Position numbers and translations under genes: made by a program
Notes under the pieces: generated by a model
Databases searched by the model: none
What the model was told of the DNA's origin: nothing
Seen by the model: only the letters and a program-made list of their open reading frames with translations
From: Metopolophium dirhodum
Taxonomy: Eukaryota > Arthropoda > Insecta > Hemiptera > Aphididae
Reading direction: 5' to 3'
Assembly (NCBI RefSeq): GCF_019925205.1
Contig: NC_083560.1
Span: 34,146,270-34,210,269 of the forward strand
DNA length: 64,000 nucleotides
Part shown: positions 48,335 to 59,621 of the stretch, one piece after another
Layout of the letters: every line of letters starts with the position of its first letter
Position numbering within the stretch: the stretch's first letter is position 1

Positions 48335-50020
48335 TAAGGTGACATTTTAATCCGTTTTTTCGTTGCACATAATAATATGGTATGTTTTGTGAAAAATTTA
48401 ATTTTCATTAAGATTTTCTTTAAATAGGTTTATATATCGTTTATACGTATTCAGGTAGGTATTTAAGCGCTATACAAGTTTAATGTTTAGGTAGTGTTAT
48501 TGTAGGTACCTAATAATATTTAATGGTTAACTAAAAATATAAACTGTAATTTATTTTTTAAGTACATTTTTTTGTCATTTTTACTTGAAGTAAAAACTAT
48601 GACATTCATAGAACTCAATGGTCAGGTTTTGTCAAAATTTGAACTTTAAACGCTTATGAAAATAATATTGGATTTGGATTTTCAATATTTTAAAATTAAA
48701 AAAATTAAATTAAATTAATAAAATAATTAAGTTACCTACCGACTTTAATCGTCACTCAAATAAAATTATAATTACATTTATTTATTCTTCAATCAATAAA
48801 GTTAAATAAAAAATAATGTATGTGTATAATTTGAATTCAAAGACATACAATCATTTTAGGCATATGAAAAACAATTCTGAGAGAAGATAGGTATTAAGCA
48901 TTAGTAATACAGTAGATTCATAAATTTTTTTACAGCTATGGATTGATATTTAAAACAAGGTTTCTAAAATACTAAATTTCTAAAGTTCATACTTTTACTT
49001 TAACTTAAAAAATAAATGAACAGATTCTTTTTATAGATATTTTATGTTCAAATTTGGACGAAATTTAAAGTTTAAACAAAGAACTATTTTAGTTATAAAA
49101 ATATTATTCCTAGGTACTTTTGAAGTCTATCATTATATTTTATACACACAATGGCTTTTTCAAATGCAATTTTTTCGGCAAAAATGAATTCAACCTACTG
49201 TATTAATATAATTTTTTTTAATCCTTTGCTAAAAAAAATTGAAATTGTTATACATTTTTAACCAGGAAATAATTTGCAATTTTTAGAGATTTTGACAAAC
49301 TTTGTCAAACTTTTAACTTTAAATGCTCATAATAAAAAATCGTACCTATATATCTTTAATATTTTCAACTTTTATAATAACAACTTATGAGGAATCTTTT
49401 ATTACATTTTTTAAATTTTGAGTATAATTAATATAAAACTTTTATAAACTTTTAAATCAAAATAATTTTTAAACGAGTGAAAATTGTTCCTCTACAAATG
49501 CTAATATAGAATGTTAGAGTTGCACCAAAAACCAAAATTAATTTTGTCAGAAATCGATTTTATCAAAAACCGTTTTTAGGTGAAAATTCCCGTTTTTTCT
49601 AAATTTTAGATTCTGAGCGGAGGTTAGGTTAGCGATGATTGTAATGAATAATGTGGGTTTTATATTTTTTGTGTCTGTCACCACCGTTTGGGGCATTTAA
49701 ACTGCTTCAATTTTCTTCAACAGTATCTTGTTTGATGGGAAAGTGAATCTAGTTGGGGCATTGGGGAGATAAAAAATATATTCACATTAGTGTTCAAAAT
49801 ATGGAAAAAAATTAAATTTTATAATAAATAAGATAGCAGTAAATAAAATCAAATACCATTTTTGAATTAAGTAGATTTAGTATTTATGTAATGACCCAAT
49901 GATTTAATATAATATTATGTAATACAAAAAATATTAATAAATTAGTTATACAACTGTTGTACAATTTCCATAGAGGTGCTCTTTTTAATTGGTATCACAT
50001 TGGAAATATTAATGTTATAA
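48335..50020. repeat. Dispersed repeat family, copies 7a and 7b
   Basis: Family modules are scattered from about 48630 (GTCAAAATTTGAACTTTAAA) through 48865 (ACAATTCTGAGAG) and 49250-49610 (plus orientation, TGCACCAAAAACCAAAAT). At 49605 TTTTAGATTCTGAGCGGAGG switches to the inverted tail modules (GTCTGTCACCACCGTTTGGG, AAGTGAATCTAGTTGG), making another head-on pair. 48335-48600 and 49780-50012 hold AT-rich sequence with nothing recognised. TGTTATAA at 50013-50020 is the target duplication of the next element. Confidence 0.5.
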
Positions 50021-50574
50021 CAGGGCTTACAAATGTTATACTAACGTTATAATCATAACGTTATATTTGACAAAAATGATTGAAATTTGTAAACGTAATT
50101 ATAACGGAAAGCGATAATCAAAAATAATTAAATACCATAAAACAAAACATTACGATTAACAAAATATATTATATGTCATAATATATATACAAAACATAAC
50201 GCGAAACGTAATTTATAAAATATCATTAAACAAAAAATAACGCAAAACGTAATATTTTAAATTCTATTTATTTAAAAGATCTATTGTTTTCGTAGAAACA
50301 TTTATATCATGTAAACAATCTAAGAATTGATTATATTATAGTCCGTATCCGGGCCATTACCTACCCGCATTAGTTGTGATTTTTAAATTGAATAGTTATT
50401 AACACTATTTTAAAAAAATGATAAATGAAAAATTTGGATAACGTTTTAATAACGAATAACGATAAACGCAAAAGTTGAAACCGTTTTAATTCTAAATAAC
50501 GATAAACTCAAAAATTGTGTACCTAATGTTTTAATTGTAAATAACATAAATTGGAATTTGTTTTCAAAGCCCTG
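50021..50574. mobile_element. hAT MITE family 'CAGGGCTTG', copy B
   Basis: It begins CAGGGCTTACAAATG and ends TTTTCAAAGCCCTG, with exact flanks TGTTATAA (50013-50020 and 50575-50582). It shares with copies A and C the inner block GAAAGCGATAATCAAAAATA, the CGTAATTTATAAAATATCAT block and the TTTCGTAGAAACATTTAT block. At 554 bp it is the longest of the three, because of an inserted duplication of the AACGATAAACGCAAAA region near 50440-50520. Confidence 0.92.
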
Positions 50575-50942
50575 TGTTATAATTTTATTATTTCTTATTT
50601 CTAACACTTAAAATATTATTCGTGGGTATTTGAAACTTATAGGTACCTATTATATTATTATATTTTATACACACGCTTAAAATGCATTTTTTTCGACAAT
50701 AATGAATTTAACCTACTGTAGTAATAATGCCTAATAGTAAAATAAATTACTTAAATACAATATAATATTATCAAATATATTTAGTAATATTATAGGCTCC
50801 ATTCAGAAAATTAAAATTTTTTTGTAAAACAGATTAAAATGTCTCCAAAAGGATGTAATTACTCACAGTTAATCAACATATTTTTTATTATTATATTATA
50901 TTCTTAACTTTTTTTTTCTTAGTTTGGTAAAAGAAATTGAAT

Positions 50943-51968
50943 ATGGAAGAACCTCAAAGTTTAACAAAAACTAAAATTCCAATGCCGGCTAATATTTACC
51001 GTTTGAAGGATCATGTAGGCATGTCTTGCCACGATGCATTGAATATACTTAAACAGCCCGTCGTGGATGATAGTATGAAACGTGATTGATTTGAATCTTT
51101 ACCAAACAGTACTTATGTTTGTGTGTTGGGTGTGGGTGTGGAACTATCAATTGTGGACGGACTCCATTGGAATAGTAATGGAAAGAAAATGCTACCAAGT
51201 GACCGTAATATTACTCAATTGTGTGCAGATATTTCTCTATTGGGTCATTATGCAAAAGAGTTGTTACTCTATTACCCGAGAAAAAGGATTCAAAATATAA
51301 AGTTTTAGTATATTATTCGATACAATTTTAAAAGAAAAAACGTGTTTTAAGTTTGATTGAGGGTAAAATAGACAATTTTATTACTGAACCTTTGATCGTA
51401 CCAAATCCGGAATTAAATATTTTTGACTTAAATAGGTTTAATGAGAATCCGGAGATGTTTATTGAAAATACCAAAGTGGAATCAGAAAATCTTTTCTTCA
51501 TTGCGACAATGATATAGTAGGACCAGCAATCATTCATTTACGTTCACCAACTTATCACCATTGGAATATTTATTACAATATTATGCTTAATAATTATAAA
51601 AATGAACCATTTTCTTCGGGGCCACTTGTTAATCCAAAACTTGGTGATATATACTTTTATAAAAATGAAAAAAAACCGATGGTTGGAAGGCCGATCAATA
51701 CGCCTGGGAATGGATTTCGGGAGATTATTTACCGAAAAAAAATGCAGTTGTATACACTTTTTCGAGTAAGTGTTTACATGAGACGGAATTTAAACGACGA
51801 GTGTGGTTTTTATTGGGTGAAAAAAGAACGAAAAATAACGGTATGGTTATCATACATTACATTGGTTCTTTAGAAAATATTAGGCTGTTACCACATGGAA
51901 ACCGAATATCTCATTTACATATTATCCATGTTCCAACGACCAACTCTCAATTAAAAGCACAGCGTTGA
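50943..51968 (+). pseudogene. Decayed unknown gene, possible CG-1-like tail
   Basis: It starts at ATG 50943 (MEEPQSLTKTKIPMPANIY), after a TTTCTTAG that could be an acceptor. The frame has an in-frame TGA at 51087-51089 and then continues (NSTYVCVLGVGVELSIVDG) to 51308. Later pieces lie in other frames: 51350-51517, then 51518-51730 after two stops, and about 51730-51966 ending GNRISHLHIIHVPTTNSQ. At least four disruptions are needed to read it through. The stretch FKRRVWFLLGEKRTKNNGMV followed by IIHYIG resembles the end of a CG-1 DNA-binding domain (F.RR.YWLL...IV.VHY), but this is weak. No other family is recognised. It converges on the glycoprotein-like pseudogene to its right. Confidence 0.5.
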
Positions 51969-52191
51969 ATGATAGCGTATTCGTCCAACGACTCATACAA
52001 AAAACTTGTCTGTTCTAATGTTAATCCTTGTCTTGAAAAAGAATTACACCCTAGGGACCAAAAACTTATTGATTGAGTGCCATATAAAAAATTGAATAAT
52101 AATATAAACTTAATACCGGGCATCTTTATTAATATTCGATTAAAAAAAAAAATATAAAATATATAACATATTGTATCAATTATTATTATAG

Positions 52192-52981
52192 TTACCTACT
52201 GTATACATTAAACTGGTATATTTTTAAATCTGGATAAATTATTAATTCATCGTTTGGCTTATCTATGTTTATTTGTGTATATTTATTTTCGTGTGCTTTA
52301 TGCATAATGTAATGCGTTAAACTCGAAAATATTCCTGCTACTAATTTGACACTCCAACTGAATGTTTGATATAGTATTGATATATTAAATTCTGCGTTGA
52401 AAAATGACAATAATATTTTCCAGCTTAAAATAAATCCCAAAAAACCACTTACAACATTTCCAAACCCGGTAAAAAAACCCCACATCTTTTTGAATTGTTC
52501 GTCCACGAACTTAGTTATGGTATCACCACCAATAAAGAATTTTATTCTTTTTTCATTATCTAGAATTTCGTACTCCATGGTTTGTCATGCCAAATCATTT
52601 TGAGCCGCATTGGCATTAATTGGGAACATTAGATATTGTTGTAATGCGTTCATGGAGTCCAGGTCGTTTAATCCTGACGACATCAAGTTTTGTATATCCA
52701 AGTCCATTTTGTGCCTATTTAATCCTGGTTTGTGATTTGTCTCCTCCTGTCATCGCAGTGTAACCGGGACCTCCACCAATTTCATAAGCAAACTCCGACA
52801 AACTATGTGAAGACATCGATAGTTTTTGTTTTAAAATATTTCTTTCCAAATCACACTGTTTCATAAGTATGCCAGTGTACAATGAGGTCACCGTCGATCG
52901 TAGAAAATTTTCAATGTAAACAAATTTCGTATTTACATACTTTTGAAACCCATATGAAATAGAAATAAAAGTATAGAACAC
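52192..52981 (-). pseudogene. Virus-like membrane glycoprotein relic (C-terminal part)
   Basis: Three minus-strand pieces in different frames follow each other: 52715-52981 (88 residues), about 52586-52714, and 52192-52578 (128 residues). The first holds a Cys-Asp-Leu-Glu-Arg segment followed by a Gly/Pro-rich GGGPGYTAMTGG block. The middle piece carries a DLDSMNALQQYLMFP helix. The last has an amphipathic helix, two strongly hydrophobic segments (about residues 35-60 and 64-92) and a polar tail. This order resembles the C-terminal half of class III-type glycoproteins of chuvirus-like negative-strand RNA viruses, which insects also carry as endogenous copies or in BEL/Pao elements. The call rests on remembered architecture. 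The Cys-rich part expected between the first two pieces is missing, and frames are broken at about 52714 and 52580. It is not functional. No polymerase, nucleoprotein or LTR was found nearby. Confidence 0.55.
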
Positions 52982-54815
52982 CTACCCAAGTTAAAAACCA
53001 AAAATCCTGAAAAAAAATTACATCTAGTATATGACATTCAAAAATTTATAATTATTTCACAGTTAAATAATATACAAATCATAAAACAAAATATTCTATG
53101 AATATATAAAGTCACACAATAAAATAAGTAATATTTAAATAAATAAGTACTAATTCTTATAAAATAATATATTAATAAACGAGTATAAGTAAAATTTAAA
53201 TAAATAACTAATAAGTATTAATTCTTATAAAATAAAAAAAAACTCATGATTTGCTATGGATATAAAAAGGGTAATACAGAAGTTTTGGAACACACTATAC
53301 AGAGATAGCTAATAATATTATGTACATAAAGATTCTATTCAAATTTATCTAATTAAAAATACATTTTTGCCTATGACGAGGATTTTATTCCAGGGCTTTT
53401 TTTTCTTATGTAACTAAGTAGGTACCTTATACATAATAAATATAGATGATAATATCATATATTATATAGAGAGCTTTTAAGCAAGTGAATGTAACTTTTA
53501 AGTTTAATATTATTGTATAATTTATTATATCCTGATAAATTTCCAAATGATTTTCACATGCAGGTTTGTTTTTGAAATTGCCTTTAAAACAAAGAATATT
53601 ACAAATGATTTTTGATCGTAGAATTAATACGTTAGATAGAATTACACCATATTCAAAATTTGCTGTATCATATTGTCTTATCATTATTCATATTTGACAT
53701 ACAAATCACTTGATCATGTATTTATAAAACAGTGTTGTATTGTCATTTGTAAATTATAAAGGAGACTAAATGCACACATCTTTTATTAATACTTATTCAA
53801 CAATAATTACAAGTTATAAATTATCATCAACATTTTTATGTCTTCTGTGTTACACAGGTTTCACTAAATATTGATATTGGTATAATGTATAGTATAATAA
53901 TATAAGTGACTTACCATTTACTTACAACTTTCATTCTACTTTATATCTTAACTTGTTAAAGAATCTATTGTAAAAATTGACTTTTTCAATTACTTAACTA
54001 CCTAAGAATATTCATGTATTATTTTAATAAATTTCTAAAATTAAATTATGATGATTTATTATTTATATTTTGTATATTGACAAAATTTTGTTATGAACAA
54101 TTAATCATTGTTTTAAACTAGTTAAAATTAAAATTTATTTATTAACAATTTTTCCATATTTGGTTACAAATTACATAATTTTATGATAATTTTTCTGCAT
54201 TTAATAACTTGATGATCAAATGAATATTATTTTATCCACTGATGTTGAATATTGTTCTCCAAAGAATTTCGCACCAGGGCCAGTATTTCGTTTTTCCATA
54301 TCTTGTTAATTTTGAAAACACTAAACAACATTATACTAGTTTTTCGACAAATTATAATTATACAATCTACATAGCTCGTTAAGATGAATAATTAAATTTC
54401 TTATTTAATCTTCTTATTTTTAAATATTTTTGAATTTGAAATGGTTGTCGGACAACATTTTAATCGTATAATATTTGAATTTTAAATACATAAATTTGAA
54501 TTTGGGAATTTTCTGAGATATTTTTCGTTATTAGGTTGGTAATATCGTTAAGGGGATTCAACTTTTTATATTGGCCACAATGAATTTGAAAATTCAAATT
54601 ATATATTTTTTTTTAATTTGGATTTTGGAAGAAGACGTGTTCTCATCTCACATGAACGCATGATAAGCTTCAATGGCCTATCCATATCTTTATTATCTAT
54701 GCCTAATTCCCATTCGGTGTTTTATTGGAAGTCGAATGCCGTATTCGAGTTTCTAGCCACAGCTATCAATCATCACCGGTGTAAGGTGATAACCGACTGA
54801 GTAAACCACATACGG
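52982..54815. other. Non-coding, nothing recognised
   Basis: Long AT-rich stretch. An 85-residue minus-strand frame (53427-53684) and a 60-residue plus-strand frame (54618-54800) have no recognised motif. The latter lies in locally more GC-balanced sequence (ACATGAACGCATGATAAGC to ATCATCACCGGTGTAAGG), which could be an old coding exon or part of a transposon. Confidence 0.4.
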
Positions 54816-55825
54816 CGTATTTAATAAGCGTTTAAAGTTCGAATTTTGACAAAAAGCGTAAAAATCACGAATATGTGCAAATCATTTTGAGTTAGAAATT
54901 CCTAAAAATTTTCTTTTTTACTCTATGATTCCTTAGAAGGTTATCTACCTTAAAAAAAAATGTCTATAAGAAATTCAAAATAAATTTTTATGAGCGTTTG
55001 AAGTTTAAATTTTTACATTTGATATTCACTCGATTCCTAATGTAGTGGTTTTCTTATGTTGTAATTCAAAAACTAATAATGTAGACACTTGAGATTTATA
55101 TCATATGTATATTTTATAAATTCCTATTCTTAATAAAATTTTCAAAATATTTTGACTTTTAATGCGCTATTTACGGACAATTTCAAATCTCAATTTTTTT
55201 TCTATAAATATCAATAAAATTTTATTTGTTGGGCCAAAAAGCTTCAAAATTAAATACAAGACTCATGATATATTGCTTAAATTGCAGTTGAAAATATTAA
55301 AAATGCACATGCATAATTTTTTTTTAGAAGCATTTCAAGTTCGATTTTTTACAACATTTATCAAATTTAAAAATGATTTTGTAGTTAAAAATTTATAAAA
55401 TTTTCAACTTTTATAGCTAAGGTTTGAAAATTTACAACAAAGTTCCTTGTAAGTAGGAAAAAAAAATAAAGACACAGTTTTTTTCATAGTCGTTTTATGT
55501 TCAAATTTGGAGGAAATTAATATTAAATAACCAAGTTTAACGATTTTAATTACCTAGTATGTTTTATAATATTAATTCAACATACAGACTAGGTACCGTA
55601 TTAATAATAATAAGAAATAACAATATAATTATAATATAAAATATCCACACTGACAAACCGTTACCGCTCAGAATCGTTTTTCGTATACTATATTCGATAC
55701 TATATTCGATACTACCTTCGATATTATATCATTGAATTCAAATTTAATACCAGCCGTTATACAGTGACCTGCTTGTAACCTACTGCACAACAAAGTGACA
55801 TCCACTTACCGCCTTTTTTTTTTTT
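54816..55825 (-). repeat. Dispersed repeat family, copy 8 (inverted)
   Basis: The inverted inner modules run from about 54825 (GTTTAAAGTTCGAATTTTGA) to 55530. Then come the inverted GATTCTGAGCGG module (CCGCTCAGAATCGTTTTTCG near 55665) and the head (GTGACCTGCTTGTAACCTAC, then CCACTTACCGCC, ending near 55813). A short ACTATATTCGATACTATATTC run of 15-bp tandem words at about 55687-55725 sits inside it. Confidence 0.6.
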
Positions 55826-56539
55826 TGTTTAATTTTGTATTTATTTTATGCTCATAATAATAAACATTTTATTTTATTAGCTGTAATTATGTTGTTCTTT
55901 CATTACATGAATATGTTAAGTTTAAACATAGTTTCCAATTTTCTTTTGCGAATAATGAAATGGTTATCAACATTTTAATCATGATCTCAATTTGTTTTAT
56001 TACAAGTATTAATGGAATTTATGTATTTAAAAACACGTCAATTAAAAAAAAAAAATAACGCTTTCTATTTTTTTCAGATTTTGGTTTTGAATTTAATACC
56101 GGTATCCAATTTTTTTCGGTTTCGGTTTTAAGTTATAATACTGGTATCCAATTTTTTCCGGTTTTGGTTTTGACTTTAATACCGGTATCCATTTTTTTCG
56201 ATTTCGTTTTTGATTACGGTTTCGGTTTCTGTTTTAAAGCGGTTTATACCGGTTTCTGAAATCGGTTTTGAAAACGGTTTCAAGCCCTGCTTTATATTTT
56301 ATACTTTACACCGTGTTAGCCTAAATGAAACTGGTTACGGGAGCCTATTAAAGTGATATTGGCAAAGCGCCTTAAGAGGAGGCACATATTATTACACAGT
56401 TTGTAAGCATTTTTTCATAATGCGTACGCGACACTGTTTAATATTTATTTCGCTATAGAACCATCGAATGCAAGTGTGACGTGCGTCTATATTATAGCTC
56501 TAGGTACGTTAATATTAAAAACCTAATATAAAAAAGATG
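55826..56539. other. Non-coding; CGGTTTCGGTTTT minisatellite and hAT-like right end
   Basis: At 56080-56280 the sequence repeats CCGGTATCCAATTTTTTCGG with TTTCGGTTTTGA words (period about 60), ending GGTTTCAAGCCCTG at about 56276-56289. That terminus matches the right end of the CAGGGCTTG hAT MITEs, but no left end was found, so it is probably a related, truncated element. The rest is AT-rich. Confidence 0.4.
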
Positions 56540-57185
56540 GGCAAGTGGGTGTCACTCTGCTGTACAGTAGATCACAAATGGGTCACTGTAATGGATGGTG
56601 TTAAATTCGAATTCAATGATATAATATCATTGTATAAGAAAAACGATTGTGAACGAAGACGGTCAGCCAGCCTATAATATTACTAAGTAATAAGTATATT
56701 TGATGGTGAGTAATTTATATATTATAACCTATTTACGTGGAACCTTGTTTTAAATGTTCAATCCTTAGATATAAAAGTTGAACATTATATCAATTTTTAA
56801 CTACAAAATAATTATTAAATTTTAAATTTGATACATTTTGTCAAAATTCGTTTTTTCAATGATTATAAAAAATATTTGTGCCTAGGTATTTTTAATATTT
56901 TTAGACAGATATTGTAACAATATATCAGGAGCCTTGTATTAAATTTTCACACATTTTTACCCAACAAATAAAATTTTATTGACAATTATAGAAAAAAAAA
57001 CTAATACAATTGAAAACTGACAATGATAGACATTGACAGTTTGACTTTCAGTTAGATATTCTTTTTTAATAAAGGTAGACAAAGTTATGAGAAATGTTTA
57101 ATTACATTTTCAAATCTTAGATTTAAAAGAAAAATTTTTAGGAATTTCTTACTAAACGATTTGTACATTTTCGTGATTTTTACGC
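56540..57185 (+). repeat. Dispersed repeat family, copy 9
   Basis: It starts with the head GGGCAAGTGGGTGTCACTCTGC and TGTACAGTAGATCACAAATG, then ACGATTGTGAACGAAGACGG. One set of inner modules follows (CAACAAATAAAATTTTATTG near 56963, AATTGAAAACTGACAATG near 57007) and a break near 57150-57190. The tail is missing. Confidence 0.6.
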
Positions 57186-57507
57186 CTTTTATCAATATAA
57201 TACGCAATTTTGACGAATACGTCGAAGAATATTATTCACGGCGTTCTGGTAATGATGCCGGGCGCGTTGACGACGCAGCAGAGCATATTATTATAATAAT
57301 TTATTTAGCGACGGGTATAATACGCACTTTTGACGCTAACGGGTAACAGCCATTTACGTGAACGATAATAAGGGCACATAAAAATACCAGACATCCGTAA
57401 CGGATACCACTTGGCAATTTTATTATGTGAAAGGTACGAGCATTTTTGAATGCTACTACTCGCACGCACACACGACGACATCAGAACGGACGACGCACGG
57501 TGGAGGA
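57186..57507. other. Non-coding, CpG-containing
   Basis: This stretch has more CG dinucleotides than its surroundings (GACGAATACGTCGAAG, GGGCGCGTTGACGACGC, TACGCACTTTTGACGC). The phrases 'ATAATACGCAATTTTGACG' (57197) and 'ATAATACGCACTTTTGACG' (57316) are a diverged repeat 119 bases apart. No gene is visible. Confidence 0.35.
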
Positions 57508-58354
57508 CCAGTGGCGTAATTTGGTCATGTTTATAGAGGGGGTTAGAAATATTTACCCCCAACAGCCCCCACCACCCACCAAAAAAAAATTGGTTTATAT
57601 CATAAAAACTTCTCAGTCCAACAATAATTGTTGTTATAATTGTGATCTGTAACTTGTATAATGTAAGTCGGGTACATGTATAAATGCATGCATACATGAA
57701 AATAAATAATTACATACTAAAGTTTTAAATGTACTTTTTCGTGTAGATTCGTGGAATAATCTGCGTAGGCCGTAGACGTAAAATATTAAAAATTGTTATC
57801 TTAAAGAGGTTATAACCTAGGAATTAAGTCTGACTAACAAATTCTGATTGCACCGTAGTACTTATCTCGTTGAAATTTATATATTTCTGAAAAAAATAAT
57901 CAAAAATCGTCTGCGAAACTGAATTGTCTATGTACATTTGTGGAATAATCTGCGTATGCGTAATATACGAAAAATCCCGAACTTCAAAATGTTATAACTT
58001 TGGAACTAATATTCCAACCGACAAATTCTGGTTGTACCATTGTGCTTAACTCGTTAAAATATACCTTTTACATATAGGTTTCCAAAAAAAAATCCCAAAA
58101 ATCGATCTAAAAGCATTGGATATTTCAATATATTTGTGCAATATTGATTAGTAAACCTAACCTCACGAAGTAATAATATCTTAGTTACAGCTACCATAGT
58201 GGATTTGTGTTTTTTTATTTGTTGTTTCTATAAGATATACTATATATTAGTAGTAATAAATAATAAGCACATATTTATGGTTCAATAATTAAAAATGTCA
58301 CGGGGGGGGGGGGGGGGTACGATACCCAAATCCCCCCCGTAATTACGCCACTGG
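57508..58354. mobile_element. hAT-like element with 191-bp internal repeat and G-runs
   Basis: The TIR CCAGTGGCGTAATT is perfect at both ends (57508-57521 and inverted at 58341-58354). G- and C-runs lie just inside: five G at the left, and seven C then 16 G at the right (58332-58338 and 58302-58317). Inside, the phrase GTGGAATAATCTGCGTA occurs at about 57751 and 57942, part of a diverged tandem repeat of about 191 bp. No target duplication is readable. A 130-residue minus-strand frame across its left end is not a gene. Confidence 0.75.
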
Positions 58355-58614
58355 GTATACTCCAAAGATCCATTCCAGGAAGACTACCGAAATAGAAAAA
58401 CTGGCTATTACGGTATATTATTTGTATAATTTTAACGGAATAGGCGGATAAAACGGATTACGTTACGGCGCCGCCGAAAGTTCATATCGCGAAATAGTTG
58501 CGACCTCTGTACACTGACATTTGCGCGTCTTCTAATTATTTTTTGTCGCGCCTGCACGGAAAGTTTGGTTTTCGATAGCGGATGAAGCGTTGGAAAGCGT
58601 CATTTTTCCGTCCA
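58355..58614. other. Non-coding; partial MITE end
   Basis: TTTTTTGTCGCGCCTGCAC near 58540-58558 matches the right end of the MITE at 58981-59133. The remainder is GC-richer than the window average and shows no gene. Confidence 0.35.
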
Positions 58615-58737
58615 GCGGGTGGTAATGTGGGAATCCTTAATAGTGCCGGGTGGTTAAGTGGAAATCCAAAAAAGTGCCGGGTGGTAAAATGGGTATCCCA
58701 AATAGTACCAGGCGGTAAAGTGGAAATCCCCAAAAGT
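58615..58737 (+). repeat. 31-bp minisatellite, four units
   Basis: Units start at 58615, 58645, 58676 and 58707 and follow the pattern GCCGGGTGGTAAAGTGGAAA then TCCCCAAAAGT with 15-25 percent differences. A single further unit stands at about 59185-59216 in the next segmental copy. A Pro/Thr-rich minus-strand frame here is a by-product of the repeat. Confidence 0.85.
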
Positions 58738-58980
58738 GCTGCGTACCTAACCTAACCCGCGACGCGCGTATACCCTGCACAAACAGTCACTGAAATCTAC
58801 ATGTTCCTTACAAATTATAAACTTTTAGTTACATCTCATAATCATATTATAATCTCCATGCGTGACGCTTAAAATAAATAAAACCAAATCGTTTCTTTCA
58901 TGAAATATTGTTGTCTTAGAATTAAAGTCTAGTTGTTGCTTAACCTAACCTCACCTAACCTTTGCCGTGATCGATGAATG

Positions 58981-59133
58981 CAGAGGCGTGACAAAAAATA
59001 GTATGTGAGGCTCGTGCGGGAAGGCAATTTAAGTCTTGGGTGAAATGCGGCCTGTGCCGCACACGTCGCCCGCGACTGCATAAATAGCTCACTTCCCGCC
59101 CTTGCCACACAATATACTATTTTGTCACGCCTG
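58981..59133. mobile_element. Palindromic MITE, copy 1
   Basis: It begins CAGAGGCGTGACAAAAAATA and ends with the inverted TATTTTGTCACGCCTG. Inward the arms keep GTATGTGAGGC...GGGAAGGC against GGGCGGGAAGTGAGCTATTT-type sequence. It is 153 bp with no coding potential. The flanks (GATGAATG, CACCTGCA) do not match, so the target duplication is lost or the ends are wrong by a few bases. Confidence 0.65.
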
Positions 59134-59621
59134 CACCTGCACCAATGACGGTTGAAGCGTTGGAAAGCGATGTATTTCCGTCCAGCGGGTGGTAAAGTGG
59201 AAATCCCCAAGAGTACTGGGCTATCAGATATCACGCGTATCGTCTGAACAAACACTAAAATCTATACTATGCGGTCCTCATAAAACATAAACTTTTGGTT
59301 ACATCTTATATTCATATTATAACCACCTTGCATGACGCGTAAACATTTTTCTTTCATGAAATTGTTTTCGTATAATAATTTGGTTGTTGCATAGATCCCC
59401 GCATTACCTTTGCCTTGATTACATTTTTTTATTCTTATTTTATACTTTTGGTTACATCTTATATTCATATTATAACCTCTAGCATGACCTCTATGCATGA
59501 TGCTTAAAATAAATAAAAACAAATCGTTTCTTTCATGAAATATTGTTTTTGTAGAATAGTCTGGTTGTTGCATAGATCCTTGCCTGAATTACCTTTGCCG
59601 TGAAGGCGCGTTCAATAAACG

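Noticed and set aside
52397..52603. Plus-strand frame opposite the glycoprotein relic
   Set aside because: Shadow of the minus-strand coding piece, whose hydrophobic pattern and order make better sense.
58615..58737. CRISPR-like array of 31-bp units
   Set aside because: Units are directly adjacent without unique spacers and diverged, and the genome is eukaryotic. It is a minisatellite.
58536..59255. Pro/Thr-rich minus-strand frames suggesting a repetitive secreted protein
   Set aside because: They are by-products of the 31-bp minisatellite and the MITE. Frames change between segment copies.
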